From a virus: DNA of 64,000 nt. This document shows positions 1 through 8,223 of this stretch, one piece after another. Location: the IMG/VR virus record IMGVR_UViG_3300025585_000032, positions 78,042 to 142,041 of that record; one strand, written 5' to 3'. The notes beneath the pieces were generated by a model. It saw only the letters and a program-made list of their open reading frames with translations, ran no database searches and was not told the origin of the DNA. Made by a program: the position numbers and the translations under genes. Every line of letters begins with the position of its first letter. Within the stretch, counting starts at the first letter, position 1.

Positions 1-2
1 CA

Positions 3-827
3 TCAAATAATTATTTTGATGAGATAAATGTCATTACTAACCCTGTTCCTATAGCAATTACTGATTCTCCATATTTGGTTCTTGAAACTGTAGCAACTTA
101 TCTTAGAGACTACTTAAGCACAAGTTTAAGAACTCCAAACTTCAATGCATATAGTCTTGATGGACCATCATCGTTTACAACATATGAAATTAGTCCATAT
201 TTTATTCTTGATGGTGGTGGTGACATGTTTGATAGTGGAAATTATACTGCACCATGGCTATATTCAAACACAAATTATACCTCAAGTTCAGCAATTCCTA
301 CCAATTTGTGTATAAACTACGGTAATACAAAATCAAACATTACTGATACTAATTTTTACTACACAAGTTTGGGATATTCGAATACCGCCAGACCTCTGAC
401 AGTTATTGGTGCTAGAAGCAACACCGGTTCTCCTGTGGGATTTCAAAAAGCAGGAAATAGTGGTGCGGATGGTGCCGGCCTAAGAGCAAACGGTGAAATT
501 TATGCGGGCAATACAGTAAACGGATTTACTGTATATGCAACATATACACAGAGTTATAATACAACTGATCCTATCGTTTGTGATGTTTTTATTCTTTTAG
601 GTCATTCATATTGGAACTCTACATTTGATAAAATTAGAAGAATTGAAGTTTCGGGTACTGGTGCTCAAAGTGGAGCACTTGTTGCTTTTGGAGCAAACAC
701 AGCAAACGTTATGGCTATCACGACATTGATTTCAAAGCCGGCAACTACACAAATACCAGTTGGCGACATACAAAATCTAGTAAATACTTACACTACTCTT
801 GTTGGACAATCGCTAAACTTTTTCTAA
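3..827 (+). CDS. Tail fibre/virion structural protein, C-terminal part (5' truncated by window)
   Basis: The reading frame is open from the first bases of the window and the first in-frame start-like codon (TTG at 75) has no ribosome site, so this is the 3' end of a gene that begins upstream. The visible 274 residues are rich in Asn, Thr, Ser, Tyr and Gly and have no catalytic motif, as expected for a beta-rich virion protein. It ends 31 bases before the large repetitive fibre gene and shares its orientation, so a tail or fibre role is inferred from context. I do not recognise a named family. Confidence 0.6.
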   Translation, partial: SNNYFDEINVITNPVPIAITDSPYLVLETVATYLRDYLSTSLRTPNFNAYSLDGPSSFTTYEISPYFILDGGGDMFDSGNYTAPWLYSNTNYTSSSAIPTNLCINYGNTKSNITDTNFYYTSLGYSNTARPLTVIGARSNTGSPVGFQKAGNSGADGAGLRANGEIYAGNTVNGFTVYATYTQSYNTTDPIVCDVFILLGHSYWNSTFDKIRRIEVSGTGAQSGALVAFGANTANVMAITTLISKPATTQIPVGDIQNLVNTYTTLVGQSLNFF

Positions 828-833
828 TAAATA
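826..833 (+). promoter_or_regulatory. Possible late promoter (7/8 match to TATAAATA)
   Basis: AATAAATA overlaps the stop of the upstream gene and lies 25 bases before the large fibre gene. T4-type late promoters consist of a TATAAATA element read by gp55, and gp55 is encoded in this window at 31005. One mismatch makes the call tentative. Confidence 0.35.
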
Positions 834-858
834 GTAAAAATATTTTTTGGGCAAATAA

Positions 859-3800
859 ATGGCATTACTTAAAGACGGCACGCGAATATTTGGTACGTTG
901 AATGTAAACACCGAAATTGTGGTAAGCAATACATCTATTCTTGCTACAGTAAATAGTGTTTTTATTCTTGCGAATAATACAAATACAATCACAATTTCTT
1001 CATTTTCAAAAGCAAACTCCGCCTTTGATATTGGCAATGCTGCGTTTAATCAAGCAAACACATCTTATAATGTTTCAAATTCAGCTTTTGACAAGGCAAA
1101 TGTATCGACCAGCATTGCAAGCGCAGCTTTTAACGCTGCCAATTCGGCATCCGGCGGTAGCATAACTGATGCATATGATCAAGCAAATACGGCAAGAAAT
1201 CAAGCCAACGCGGCATATGATGCCGCAAATAATTTTAGCGCAATAACATCATCATCTTTCGACAAGGCAAATAGCGCAATCACAGTTGCAATATCATCAT
1301 ATGATTATGCAAATACCAGATTATCAGCCAATGGTGGTACAATATTTGGTAGTTTGATTGTTTCTGGTAATCTTACTATTTCTGGAAATACAGTATTCAA
1401 TAATGTTCAATCATATAGAATTGATGACCCATTAATTTATCTTGCAGCGAACAACTATACAGCAGATCTAGTAGATATAGGATTTATTGCAAATTATGTA
1501 AATACGACAGGATCTAATGTTCATACTGGTTTGATGCGTGATGCCGGATCTAAAGAATACTATCTATTTCAGGGATACGATCAAGAACCCCAAAATAATC
1601 ATATAGATCCTTCAGGTAATAATTTTACGATTGCATTCCTAAATGCAAATGTTCGTTCAACTAATATTATATTAAATGGAATAAATGTTTCTAGTATATT
1701 GATATCTTCATATGATCAAGCAAACATAGCAAGATCACATGCAAATGCTGCTTTTGTAAATTCAAACTCTTCTGGTATAATTGCTTCAGCATCATTTGAT
1801 CAGGCTAATGTATCAAGAACACACGCCAATGGTGCATTTGGTCAAGCCAACGTAACTGCTGCCATAGCAAACGCGGCATTTGATAAGGCCAATTTAGCGT
1901 CAACAATTGCATCCGCATCATATGATCAAGCAAATACAGCTTCGTTAGCATTTAATAAAGCAAATGATTCATCTTTAATTTCTTCTTCCGCATTTAATCA
2001 AGCCAATACCGCAAGAGATCAATCAAACACTTTTTCAATTGTTGCTCAAGCAGCATTTAATCAAGCAAATACTGATCTTTTAATTGCTAATCTTGCGTTC
2101 GATAAAGCAAATAGTGCAAGTGTTATAAGTAGTGCTGCATTTGGTCAAGCCAATACGGCAACAGATAACGCCGCAGGTTCATTAATTGTTGCCATAGCTG
2201 CTTTTGACAAAGCAAATCTGGCTTCGGCTAATGCGGGTACCGAATTAGCAACTGCAGCGTACAATCAAGCCAATACTGCAAGATTACACGCCAATGGTGC
2301 ATTTGCAAATGCAAATAGTGCTGGAATTATTGCGTCGGCAGCTTTTGATGCTGCTAATGCTGCTGGTTCATCTGCTACAGTTGCTGCAGCATTTGATAAA
2401 GCAAATAGTGCAAATATTATTGCGTCGGCAGCTTTTGATGCTGCTAATGCTGCTGGTTCATCTGCTACAGTTGCTGCAGCATTTGATAAAGCAAATAGTG
2501 CAAATATTATTGCGTCTAATGCATATGATAAAGCAAATACGGTCAATACAACTGCAGATTCGGCTTATGCACAATCAAATACTGCAAGATCACACGCCAA
2601 TGGTGCATTTGCAAATGCAAATAGTGCTGGAATTATTGCGTCGGCAGCTTTTGATGCAGCCAATACTTCATCAACAATTGCATATGCATCATTTGATCAG
2701 GCTAATGTATCAAGATCACACGCGAATGGTGCATTTGGTCAAGCCAATGTAACTGCTGCCATAGCAAACGCGGCATTTGATAAATCTAACGCAGCATCCA
2801 CGATAGGATCAGCCGCATTTGATCAAGCAAATACAGCCAGAAATTTAGCAAATACGTCTACTGTTAATGGCGGTGCGTCATTTGATCAAGCAAATACGGC
2901 AAGAGATCAAGCAAATGCTGCATCCACGATAGGATCAGCCGCATTTGATCAAGCAAATACAGCAAGAACACACGCCAATGGTGCATTTGGTCAAGCCAAC
3001 GTAACTGCTGCCATAGCAAATGCTGCATTTGACAAGGCTAATTCTGGATCAACAATTGCATCTGCATCATTCGATCAAGCAAATACAGCAAGAGATTTGG
3101 CAAATACATCGACAGTAAATGGTGGTGCATCATATGATCAGGCTAATACAGCCAGAGATCAAGCCAATACAGCAAGAACACATGCAAACTCAGCATTTGA
3201 CAAGGCTAATTCTGGGTCAACAATTTCATCTGCATCATATGATCAAGCAAATACAGCAAGAACACATGCTAATGGTGCATTTGGTCAAGCCAATGTAACT
3301 GCTGCCATAGCAAATGCAGCATTTGATCAAGCCAACACAGCTAGAACACAAGCCAACACAGCTAGAACACATGCCAATGGTGCATTTGGTCAAGCCAATG
3401 TAACTGCTGCTATAGCAAACGCGGCATTTAACAAAGCCAATACTGCAAATACAATTGCTGTCTTGGCATATGATCATGCTAATATAAAATTAAATATTAG
3501 CGGTGGCATAATTACTGGCGATTTAACTGTTTCTGGTAATCTTACTATTTCTGGAAATACAGTATTCAACAACGTTACGACGTATCGCATTGATGATCCA
3601 TTAATTTATCTTGCGGCAAACAACTATACAGCAGATCTAGTAGATATAGGATTTATTGCAAATTATGTAAATACGACAGGATCTAATGTTCATACTGGTT
3701 TGATGCGTGATGCTGGATCCAAGGAATATTATCTATTTTTTGGATATGATAAAGAACCAGAAAACAATCATATAGATCCTAATGCAAACAATTTTACCAT

Positions 3801-4659
3801 TGCATTCCTAAATGCAAATGTTCGTTCAACTAATATCATACTTAATAATACACCAGTATCAAGTTGGATAAAATCATCATATGATCAAGCAAATACGGCA
3901 AGAGATTTAGGAAATACATCTACTATAAACGGTGGTGCATCATACGATCAAGCAAATACAGCAAGAACACACGCCAATGGTGCATTTGGTCAAGCCAATG
4001 TAACTGCTGCTATAGCAAATGCAGCATTTGATAAGGCCAATTTAGCGTCAACAATTGCATCTGCATCATTTGATCAAGCAAATACAGCAAGAACACATGC
4101 TAATGGTGCATTTGGTCAAGCCAATGTAACTGCTGCTATAGCAAACGCGGCATTTGATAAGGCTAATTCTGGATCAACAATTGCATCTGCATCATACGAT
4201 CAAGCAAATACAGCAAGAACACACGCCAATGGTGCATTTGGTCAAGCCAATCTAGCATTTGATCGTGCAAATACGGCTAATCTACTTCCAGTTCAGAAGT
4301 CGGGTACTATAATTGGAACTAGAAATGCCCTAAACTTTATTGAAGGCGGAAATGTAACGTTAACGATTACTGATGATAGTATCGGCAATAGGATCAATGT
4401 TACAGTAGCAGCTGCCGGTGGTGGCGGAACTTCTACAAATTCTGTCGTGTTTATTTCGGATACGGCACCAAGTGATGTTGCAAACGGAACACTATGGTGG
4501 AATTCAGATGATGGCTCACTATATATTAAATATCCAGATAGTAATAGCACTCAATGGGTTGTTACGTCTTCTGGTGGTGATGGTGGTGGCGGTAGCAGTG
4601 GTGGCGGTGGAGTCACTACAGGTAAAGCAATAGCAATGGCAATAGTTTTCGGAGGATAA
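859..4659 (+). CDS. Large repetitive tail fibre protein
   Basis: A 1266-residue protein built largely from degenerate repeats of the type 'FDKANSA', 'FDQANTAR' and 'THANGAFGQANVTAAIANAAF'. The heptad-like spacing of small and polar residues suggests a long trimeric fibre shaft. Two nearly identical globular modules (about residues 165-275 and 886-996, marked by 'SGNLTISGNTVFNN' and 'YRIDDPLIYLAANN') interrupt the shaft. The C-terminus holds a short 'SDTAPS..NGTLWWNS' module that recurs in the fibre genes at 6245 and 11754, followed by a Gly/Ser-rich tail. No intramolecular chaperone or enzyme domain is seen. The structural role is inferred from composition, repeats and location just upstream of the neck genes. 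Confidence 0.85.
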   Translation: MALLKDGTRIFGTLNVNTEIVVSNTSILATVNSVFILANNTNTITISSFSKANSAFDIGNAAFNQANTSYNVSNSAFDKANVSTSIASAAFNAANSASGGSITDAYDQANTARNQANAAYDAANNFSAITSSSFDKANSAITVAISSYDYANTRLSANGGTIFGSLIVSGNLTISGNTVFNNVQSYRIDDPLIYLAANNYTADLVDIGFIANYVNTTGSNVHTGLMRDAGSKEYYLFQGYDQEPQNNHIDPSGNNFTIAFLNANVRSTNIILNGINVSSILISSYDQANIARSHANAAFVNSNSSGIIASASFDQANVSRTHANGAFGQANVTAAIANAAFDKANLASTIASASYDQANTASLAFNKANDSSLISSSAFNQANTARDQSNTFSIVAQAAFNQANTDLLIANLAFDKANSASVISSAAFGQANTATDNAAGSLIVAIAAFDKANLASANAGTELATAAYNQANTARLHANGAFANANSAGIIASAAFDAANAAGSSATVAAAFDKANSANIIASAAFDAANAAGSSATVAAAFDKANSANIIASNAYDKANTVNTTADSAYAQSNTARSHANGAFANANSAGIIASAAFDAANTSSTIAYASFDQANVSRSHANGAFGQANVTAAIANAAFDKSNAASTIGSAAFDQANTARNLANTSTVNGGASFDQANTARDQANAASTIGSAAFDQANTARTHANGAFGQANVTAAIANAAFDKANSGSTIASASFDQANTARDLANTSTVNGGASYDQANTARDQANTARTHANSAFDKANSGSTISSASYDQANTARTHANGAFGQANVTAAIANAAFDQANTARTQANTARTHANGAFGQANVTAAIANAAFNKANTANTIAVLAYDHANIKLNISGGIITGDLTVSGNLTISGNTVFNNVTTYRIDDPLIYLAANNYTADLVDIGFIANYVNTTGSNVHTGLMRDAGSKEYYLFFGYDKEPENNHIDPNANNFTIAFLNANVRSTNIILNNTPVSSWIKSSYDQANTARDLGNTSTINGGASYDQANTARTHANGAFGQANVTAAIANAAFDKANLASTIASASFDQANTARTHANGAFGQANVTAAIANAAFDKANSGSTIASASYDQANTARTHANGAFGQANLAFDRANTANLLPVQKSGTIIGTRNALNFIEGGNVTLTITDDSIGNRINVTVAAAGGGGTSTNSVVFISDTAPSDVANGTLWWNSDDGSLYIKYPDSNSTQWVVTSSGGDGGGGSSGGGGVTTGKAIAMAIVFGG
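1353..1680 (+). repeat. Intragenic duplication, copy 1
   Basis: A stretch of about 330 bases recurs nearly identically at about 3516-3843 in the same fibre gene. The longest shared run covers the codons for 'ADLVDIGFIANYVNTTGSN' and neighbours. The near-identity at the DNA level, not only protein level, points to recent duplication or gene conversion. Confidence 0.85.
2326..2505 (+). repeat. Perfect tandem repeat, 2 x 90 bp
   Basis: Bases 2326-2415 and 2416-2505 are identical, and a third copy starts at 2506 but diverges after about 11 bases. The unit is 30 codons, so gain or loss of a copy keeps the fibre gene in frame. Flanking shaft repeats are similar but not identical. Confidence 0.9.
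3516..3843 (+). repeat. Intragenic duplication, copy 2
   Basis: Second copy of the globular module at 1353-1680. Differences are mostly silent or conservative, for example 'YLFQGYDQEPQ' against 'YLFFGYDKEPE'. Confidence 0.85.
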
Positions 4660-4662
4660 TAT

Positions 4663-5022
4663 ATGGCGGCGCCAAATATAGTAAATGTAGCAACAATAAA
4701 TGGTAAAACTGCGGTGGCTAATGTGTCTACTATTGCAGCCGATATTGTAACCAATTCTGCTGCCAGTGGTAAAGTTTTCAAGATAAATTCATTGGTTGTT
4801 TCAAACATTGATGGTTCAGCAGCTGCGGATATAACTGCAAGTGTATACAGATCTACTGTAGAATATAAACTTGCACACACAATTGCAGTACCAGCTGATG
4901 CTGCATTGGTTGTAATATCTAAAGACACATCAATTTATTTGGAAGAAGGTGATTCAATTAGATTAACTGCTAGTGCAAATGGTGATTTGCAAGCTGTATG
5001 TTCTTATGAGGAAATTAGCTGA
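4663..5022 (+). CDS. Small conserved structural protein
   Basis: A 119-residue protein starting 3 bases after the previous stop with a GGAGG site at 4651-4655. It is beta-rich, with alternating hydrophobics ('FKINSLVVSNIDGSAAADI', 'DTSIYLEEGDSIRLTAS') and no Cys-rich or catalytic motif. Similar small proteins are common among virion genes of environmental T4-like phages, so a virion or fibre accessory role is likely from context, but I cannot name its function. Its stop overlaps the start of the next gene by one base. Confidence 0.65.
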   Translation: MAAPNIVNVATINGKTAVANVSTIAADIVTNSAASGKVFKINSLVVSNIDGSAAADITASVYRSTVEYKLAHTIAVPADAALVVISKDTSIYLEEGDSIRLTASANGDLQAVCSYEEIS

Positions 5023-5810
5023 TGCGTAATAACTCAGGAATTATTGGTTCAAGACAAACTCCTTCTACATCTGCTGCTTCTGGTTTTTTTTCTTTAATTG
5101 ATCAACAGGTAATTCGTGGCGCAGGGCTTTGGCCGTCAGCGCCGTCACAAGATCCTGCATACAGCATTTTTTTTGATGGTACTGCCGATTGGATAGAATT
5201 TCCGGCATCAGGTGATTTTGCTAAAGATACTTTTTTTGGTTCGGGAAAAACATTTACTATTGAAACCTGGATCTACCCTACGTCTTTGGTTACTGCAACA
5301 AATTATGCTAGCATAGTACTTGGAGATGGAGCCCCTACCAGTTTTCAAATGTGTTGGAGTGTAGGCATGAGTGATGCCAGAAAACCACATTTTTTCTGGT
5401 ATGATGGTAGTTCTAGATCTGCATCTGTTAGCACAGCACTTACTTTAAACACCTGGACACATTTGGCTTGGGTGGCATCGGCGGGTTCGGTATCTATCTA
5501 CGTCAATGGAGTTAGCCAGGCTCTTACGGGAACTACATCATTAACCAATGCCAGTGAAACTATAAAAATGGAGATTGGTGTAGATCGTAGCCAAACTTGG
5601 GCCGGGTATCTATCCAATCTGCGAGCTGTCAGAGGAACTGCAATATATACCAGTAATTTTACACCACCAACTACAACTCTTCAAGCAGTAACAGGTACTT
5701 CATTACTATTAGGAACAACTAATTCGTTAACTGACGCAAGTTCACCACCAAAAACGCTTACGATTCAGGGTCAGGTTGCCATTTCAGCAAATGTTGTTCC
5801 ATGGGTTTAG
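5022..5810 (+). CDS. LamG/concanavalin A-like tail fibre protein
   Basis: A 262-residue protein with a laminin-G/ConA-like lectin fold across about residues 45-225. Diagnostic stretches are 'DWIEFPASGDF', 'FTIETWIYPT', 'NTWTHLAWVAS', 'SIYVNGVSQ' and 'YLSNLRAVRGTAIY'. Such domains in phage tails commonly bind carbohydrate, so this is a plausible receptor-binding or adhesin component. It follows the small structural gene with a one-base overlap and precedes a chaperone-like gene. Confidence 0.75.
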   Translation: MRNNSGIIGSRQTPSTSAASGFFSLIDQQVIRGAGLWPSAPSQDPAYSIFFDGTADWIEFPASGDFAKDTFFGSGKTFTIETWIYPTSLVTATNYASIVLGDGAPTSFQMCWSVGMSDARKPHFFWYDGSSRSASVSTALTLNTWTHLAWVASAGSVSIYVNGVSQALTGTTSLTNASETIKMEIGVDRSQTWAGYLSNLRAVRGTAIYTSNFTPPTTTLQAVTGTSLLLGTTNSLTDASSPPKTLTIQGQVAISANVVPWV

Positions 5811-5819
5811 GAGTAAAAA

Positions 5820-6239
5820 ATGTATTACACAAAAAATGGCGAATATCCAAAACTACTACCAAATAGAATAAGATTGTTAAACGGTCAAACTAGAACTTTG
5901 CCTTTTACCGAAGAAGACATTAGTTTTGCTGGTTATAGATTAGTAGATCCACCGCCAAACGTAGATATTTCACAAAAACTAGAATGGACAGGTGTCAATT
6001 GGTTAGTATCAAACAAGTCACAGCAAGAAATTGACTCTCATTGGAATGAAGTAAGAAGACAACGTGATGAAAAAATCAAAGAAGTTGAATGGCGTTACAA
6101 TAGATTTTATAGACATGAAAGATTAGGTCTTGCTCAAGTTGATTCTATACAAAATCTAGATGCATATGTACAGGCTTTGGCAGATATTACGAAACAAGAA
6201 AATCCTTTTAGCATAGTTTGGCCGAGTTTACAGGATTGA
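5820..6239 (+). CDS. Putative tail fibre assembly chaperone-like protein
   Basis: A 139-residue protein. The C-terminal half ('WNEVRRQRDEKIKEVEWRYNRFYRHERLG' region, then 'LADITKQENPFSIVWPSLQD') resembles the helical part of phage tail-fibre assembly proteins, where an 'R..RD..L...DW...' helix precedes a short 'LR..P..I.WP' tail. It sits between fibre genes, the usual position for such chaperones, which bind fibre ends and assist trimerisation. Compare the gene at 11282, which ends in a similar 'YSSWPVLEPK'. Confidence 0.6.
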   Translation: MYYTKNGEYPKLLPNRIRLLNGQTRTLPFTEEDISFAGYRLVDPPPNVDISQKLEWTGVNWLVSNKSQQEIDSHWNEVRRQRDEKIKEVEWRYNRFYRHERLGLAQVDSIQNLDAYVQALADITKQENPFSIVWPSLQD

Positions 6240-6244
6240 CATAG

Positions 6245-7468
6245 ATGGCAATTAATTTTCCTAATTCACCAATAGCAGGAGAGTATTTTGTAACTGGTAA
6301 TTTGACATACCAGTATACAGGAACAGTTTGGGTATCAGTAAATACAAAGACAAACAATGCTTTCAATCAAGCAAATACTGCATTTGATAAAGCAAATACT
6401 GCAAATGTAATTGCGTCGGCTGCTTTTAATAAAGCGAATGGTGCTGCTCAACTATCATTTACTACTATAGTTGCAAATGGCACATCACTTGTAGCTGATT
6501 CTAACGCAGACACATTGACAATTAGAACGACAGGAAACGTTGCCATAACTGCCGACGCATCTGGTGACAATCTAACATTTGATTTGACAACTACTGGTGT
6601 TACTGCTACCACATATGGTAATGCAACAATAATACCTGTTATTACAGTTGATTCACGCGGTCGTTTAACTTCTGTAAGCAATGTTACAGTTGTTAGTTCT
6701 ACACCAACAAATTCAATAGTATACGTTTCTGATACAGCACCAAGTGGTGTTTCAAATGGTACTCTGTGGTGGAATTCAAATAGTGCTACCCTATACATAA
6801 ACTATGGAGATGGAGATACAACGCAATGGATCTCAACATCTGAAGGTGCTTTTGGTACTATAACAATTAGTTCAAATGCAATTGCTGTTGCCGCATTTGA
6901 TAAAGCAAATGCCGCGGTATTGAAAACAGGAAATACCATGACAGGAAATCTTGTCATGTCGAGTGCAAACATTGCTTTTGCTACGTCAGTCAATAATGGT
7001 ATATACTGGAATGGCACTTCGTTTATTCATTCACCAGAGGCAAATGTATTAATATTTGGAACTTCTGCAGTTGAAGATTTTCGTATTGATTCTAACGGAA
7101 ATTTAAATGTTGCAGTTGGTTTGTATGTTACAGGTACAGTTAGTGATTCAAAAGCAAATGTTTTATCACAAACATTGTCTGATAGCGCATCAATTTCATG
7201 GGATGCATCTTTAGGTAGAATAGCAATAGTAACATTGGGTGGCGCAAGAACGCTTGCAAACGCAACCAATATTCGTGTGGGCACATACGTTCTTAAAGTA
7301 CAACAAAATACTACTGGTAATAGCACTTTGACTTTTGGAACACAATATAAGTTTACTGCAAACGTAACACCAACTTTGACATCGGCTGCAAATAGTGTAG
7401 ATATATTTTCGTTTGTTTGTGATGGAACAAATATGTATGGCGCAATGATACCAGATGTTAGATCATAA
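6245..7468 (+). CDS. Modular tail fibre protein
   Basis: A 407-residue fibre. It opens with 'MAINFPNSP', a start shared with the genes at 7480 and 11754, has a short 'FNQANTAFDKANTAN' shaft stretch, then the 'SDTAPS..NGTLWWNS' module, the 'KTGNTMTGNLVMSSANIAF' module with 'FIHSPEANVL', and a C-terminal 'LGGARTLANATN...DGTNMYGAMIPDVRS' domain. The last domain is almost the same as the end of the 11754 protein. This gives a clear modular build, probably from duplication and recombination within the fibre locus. Confidence 0.8.
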   Translation: MAINFPNSPIAGEYFVTGNLTYQYTGTVWVSVNTKTNNAFNQANTAFDKANTANVIASAAFNKANGAAQLSFTTIVANGTSLVADSNADTLTIRTTGNVAITADASGDNLTFDLTTTGVTATTYGNATIIPVITVDSRGRLTSVSNVTVVSSTPTNSIVYVSDTAPSGVSNGTLWWNSNSATLYINYGDGDTTQWISTSEGAFGTITISSNAIAVAAFDKANAAVLKTGNTMTGNLVMSSANIAFATSVNNGIYWNGTSFIHSPEANVLIFGTSAVEDFRIDSNGNLNVAVGLYVTGTVSDSKANVLSQTLSDSASISWDASLGRIAIVTLGGARTLANATNIRVGTYVLKVQQNTTGNSTLTFGTQYKFTANVTPTLTSAANSVDIFSFVCDGTNMYGAMIPDVRS

Positions 7469-7479
7469 TAGGTAAAAAA

Positions 7480-8214
7480 ATGGCAATCAATTTTCCCAAT
7501 TCACCAAACGTCGGAGATGTTTTTACAGTCAATGATTTGCAATATGAGTGGAATGGATCCGCATGGATTTCAATCAATTTAGTTCTACAATCCTCATTTG
7601 ATAAAGCAAACTCAGCTAATATTTCTGCTGATGCTGCTGTAAAAAAAGTTGGCAATACCATGACAGGAAATCTTGTCATGTCAGGTGCCAATATTGCATT
7701 TGTTGATGCAACTAATTCTGGAATATATTGGAGTGGAACTGGTTCTTCTTTTATACATTCACCATTAGCAAATACGTTAGTATTTGGTACAGCATTTGCT
7801 GAAGATATGAGATTAGATTCTAGTGGTAGACTTGGTATTGGAGTATCTTCTCCTCGCTCAAAATTTGACATCATAGGCGCTGCTGCTGGCGGCGTAACTA
7901 CATTGACTGATGGCGCAACGATTACACCAGACTTTGCATCAAATAACAGCTTTACAGTAACATTGGGCGGTAATAGAACATTGGCAAATGCAACAAATAC
8001 GACTATAGGTCAATCTGGTGTGATATATGTTGCACAAGATGGCACTGGTAGTAGAACATTATCGTTTGGGCTAGCATACAAGTTTGTGGATAATTCAGCA
8101 CCAACATTGACAACGACTGCAAATGCTGTTGATGCGATCATATATTCTGTGCGTACAACGAATTCATATGTATGTCAAGTTCTATTGAATGTTGGTAATA
8201 TAAATGATACTTGA
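7480..8214 (+). CDS. Modular tail fibre protein (short)
   Basis: A 244-residue relative of the 6245 and 11754 products. It keeps the 'MAINFPNSP' N-terminus, the 'KKVGNTMTGNLVMSGANIAF' module, 'FIHSPLANTLVFGTAFAEDMRLDSSG' and a C-terminal domain with 'LGGNRTLANATN'. Its end differs ('VCQVLLNVGNINDT') and lacks 'MYGAMIPDVRS', so the tip may bind a different partner. It also lacks the 'TLWWNS' module. Confidence 0.78.
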   Translation: MAINFPNSPNVGDVFTVNDLQYEWNGSAWISINLVLQSSFDKANSANISADAAVKKVGNTMTGNLVMSGANIAFVDATNSGIYWSGTGSSFIHSPLANTLVFGTAFAEDMRLDSSGRLGIGVSSPRSKFDIIGAAAGGVTTLTDGATITPDFASNNSFTVTLGGNRTLANATNTTIGQSGVIYVAQDGTGSRTLSFGLAYKFVDNSAPTLTTTANAVDAIIYSVRTTNSYVCQVLLNVGNINDT

Positions 8215-8223
8215 GGTTATGAA

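Noticed and set aside
2265-2546. Minus-strand open frame with Ala/Leu repeats opposite the fibre gene
   Set aside because: It is the antisense copy of the 90-bp repeat; the repeated bases explain the open frame.
859-4659. CRISPR array because of many short repeats
   Set aside because: Repeats are in-frame codons of a fibre protein, vary in length and sequence, and have no unique spacers of equal size.
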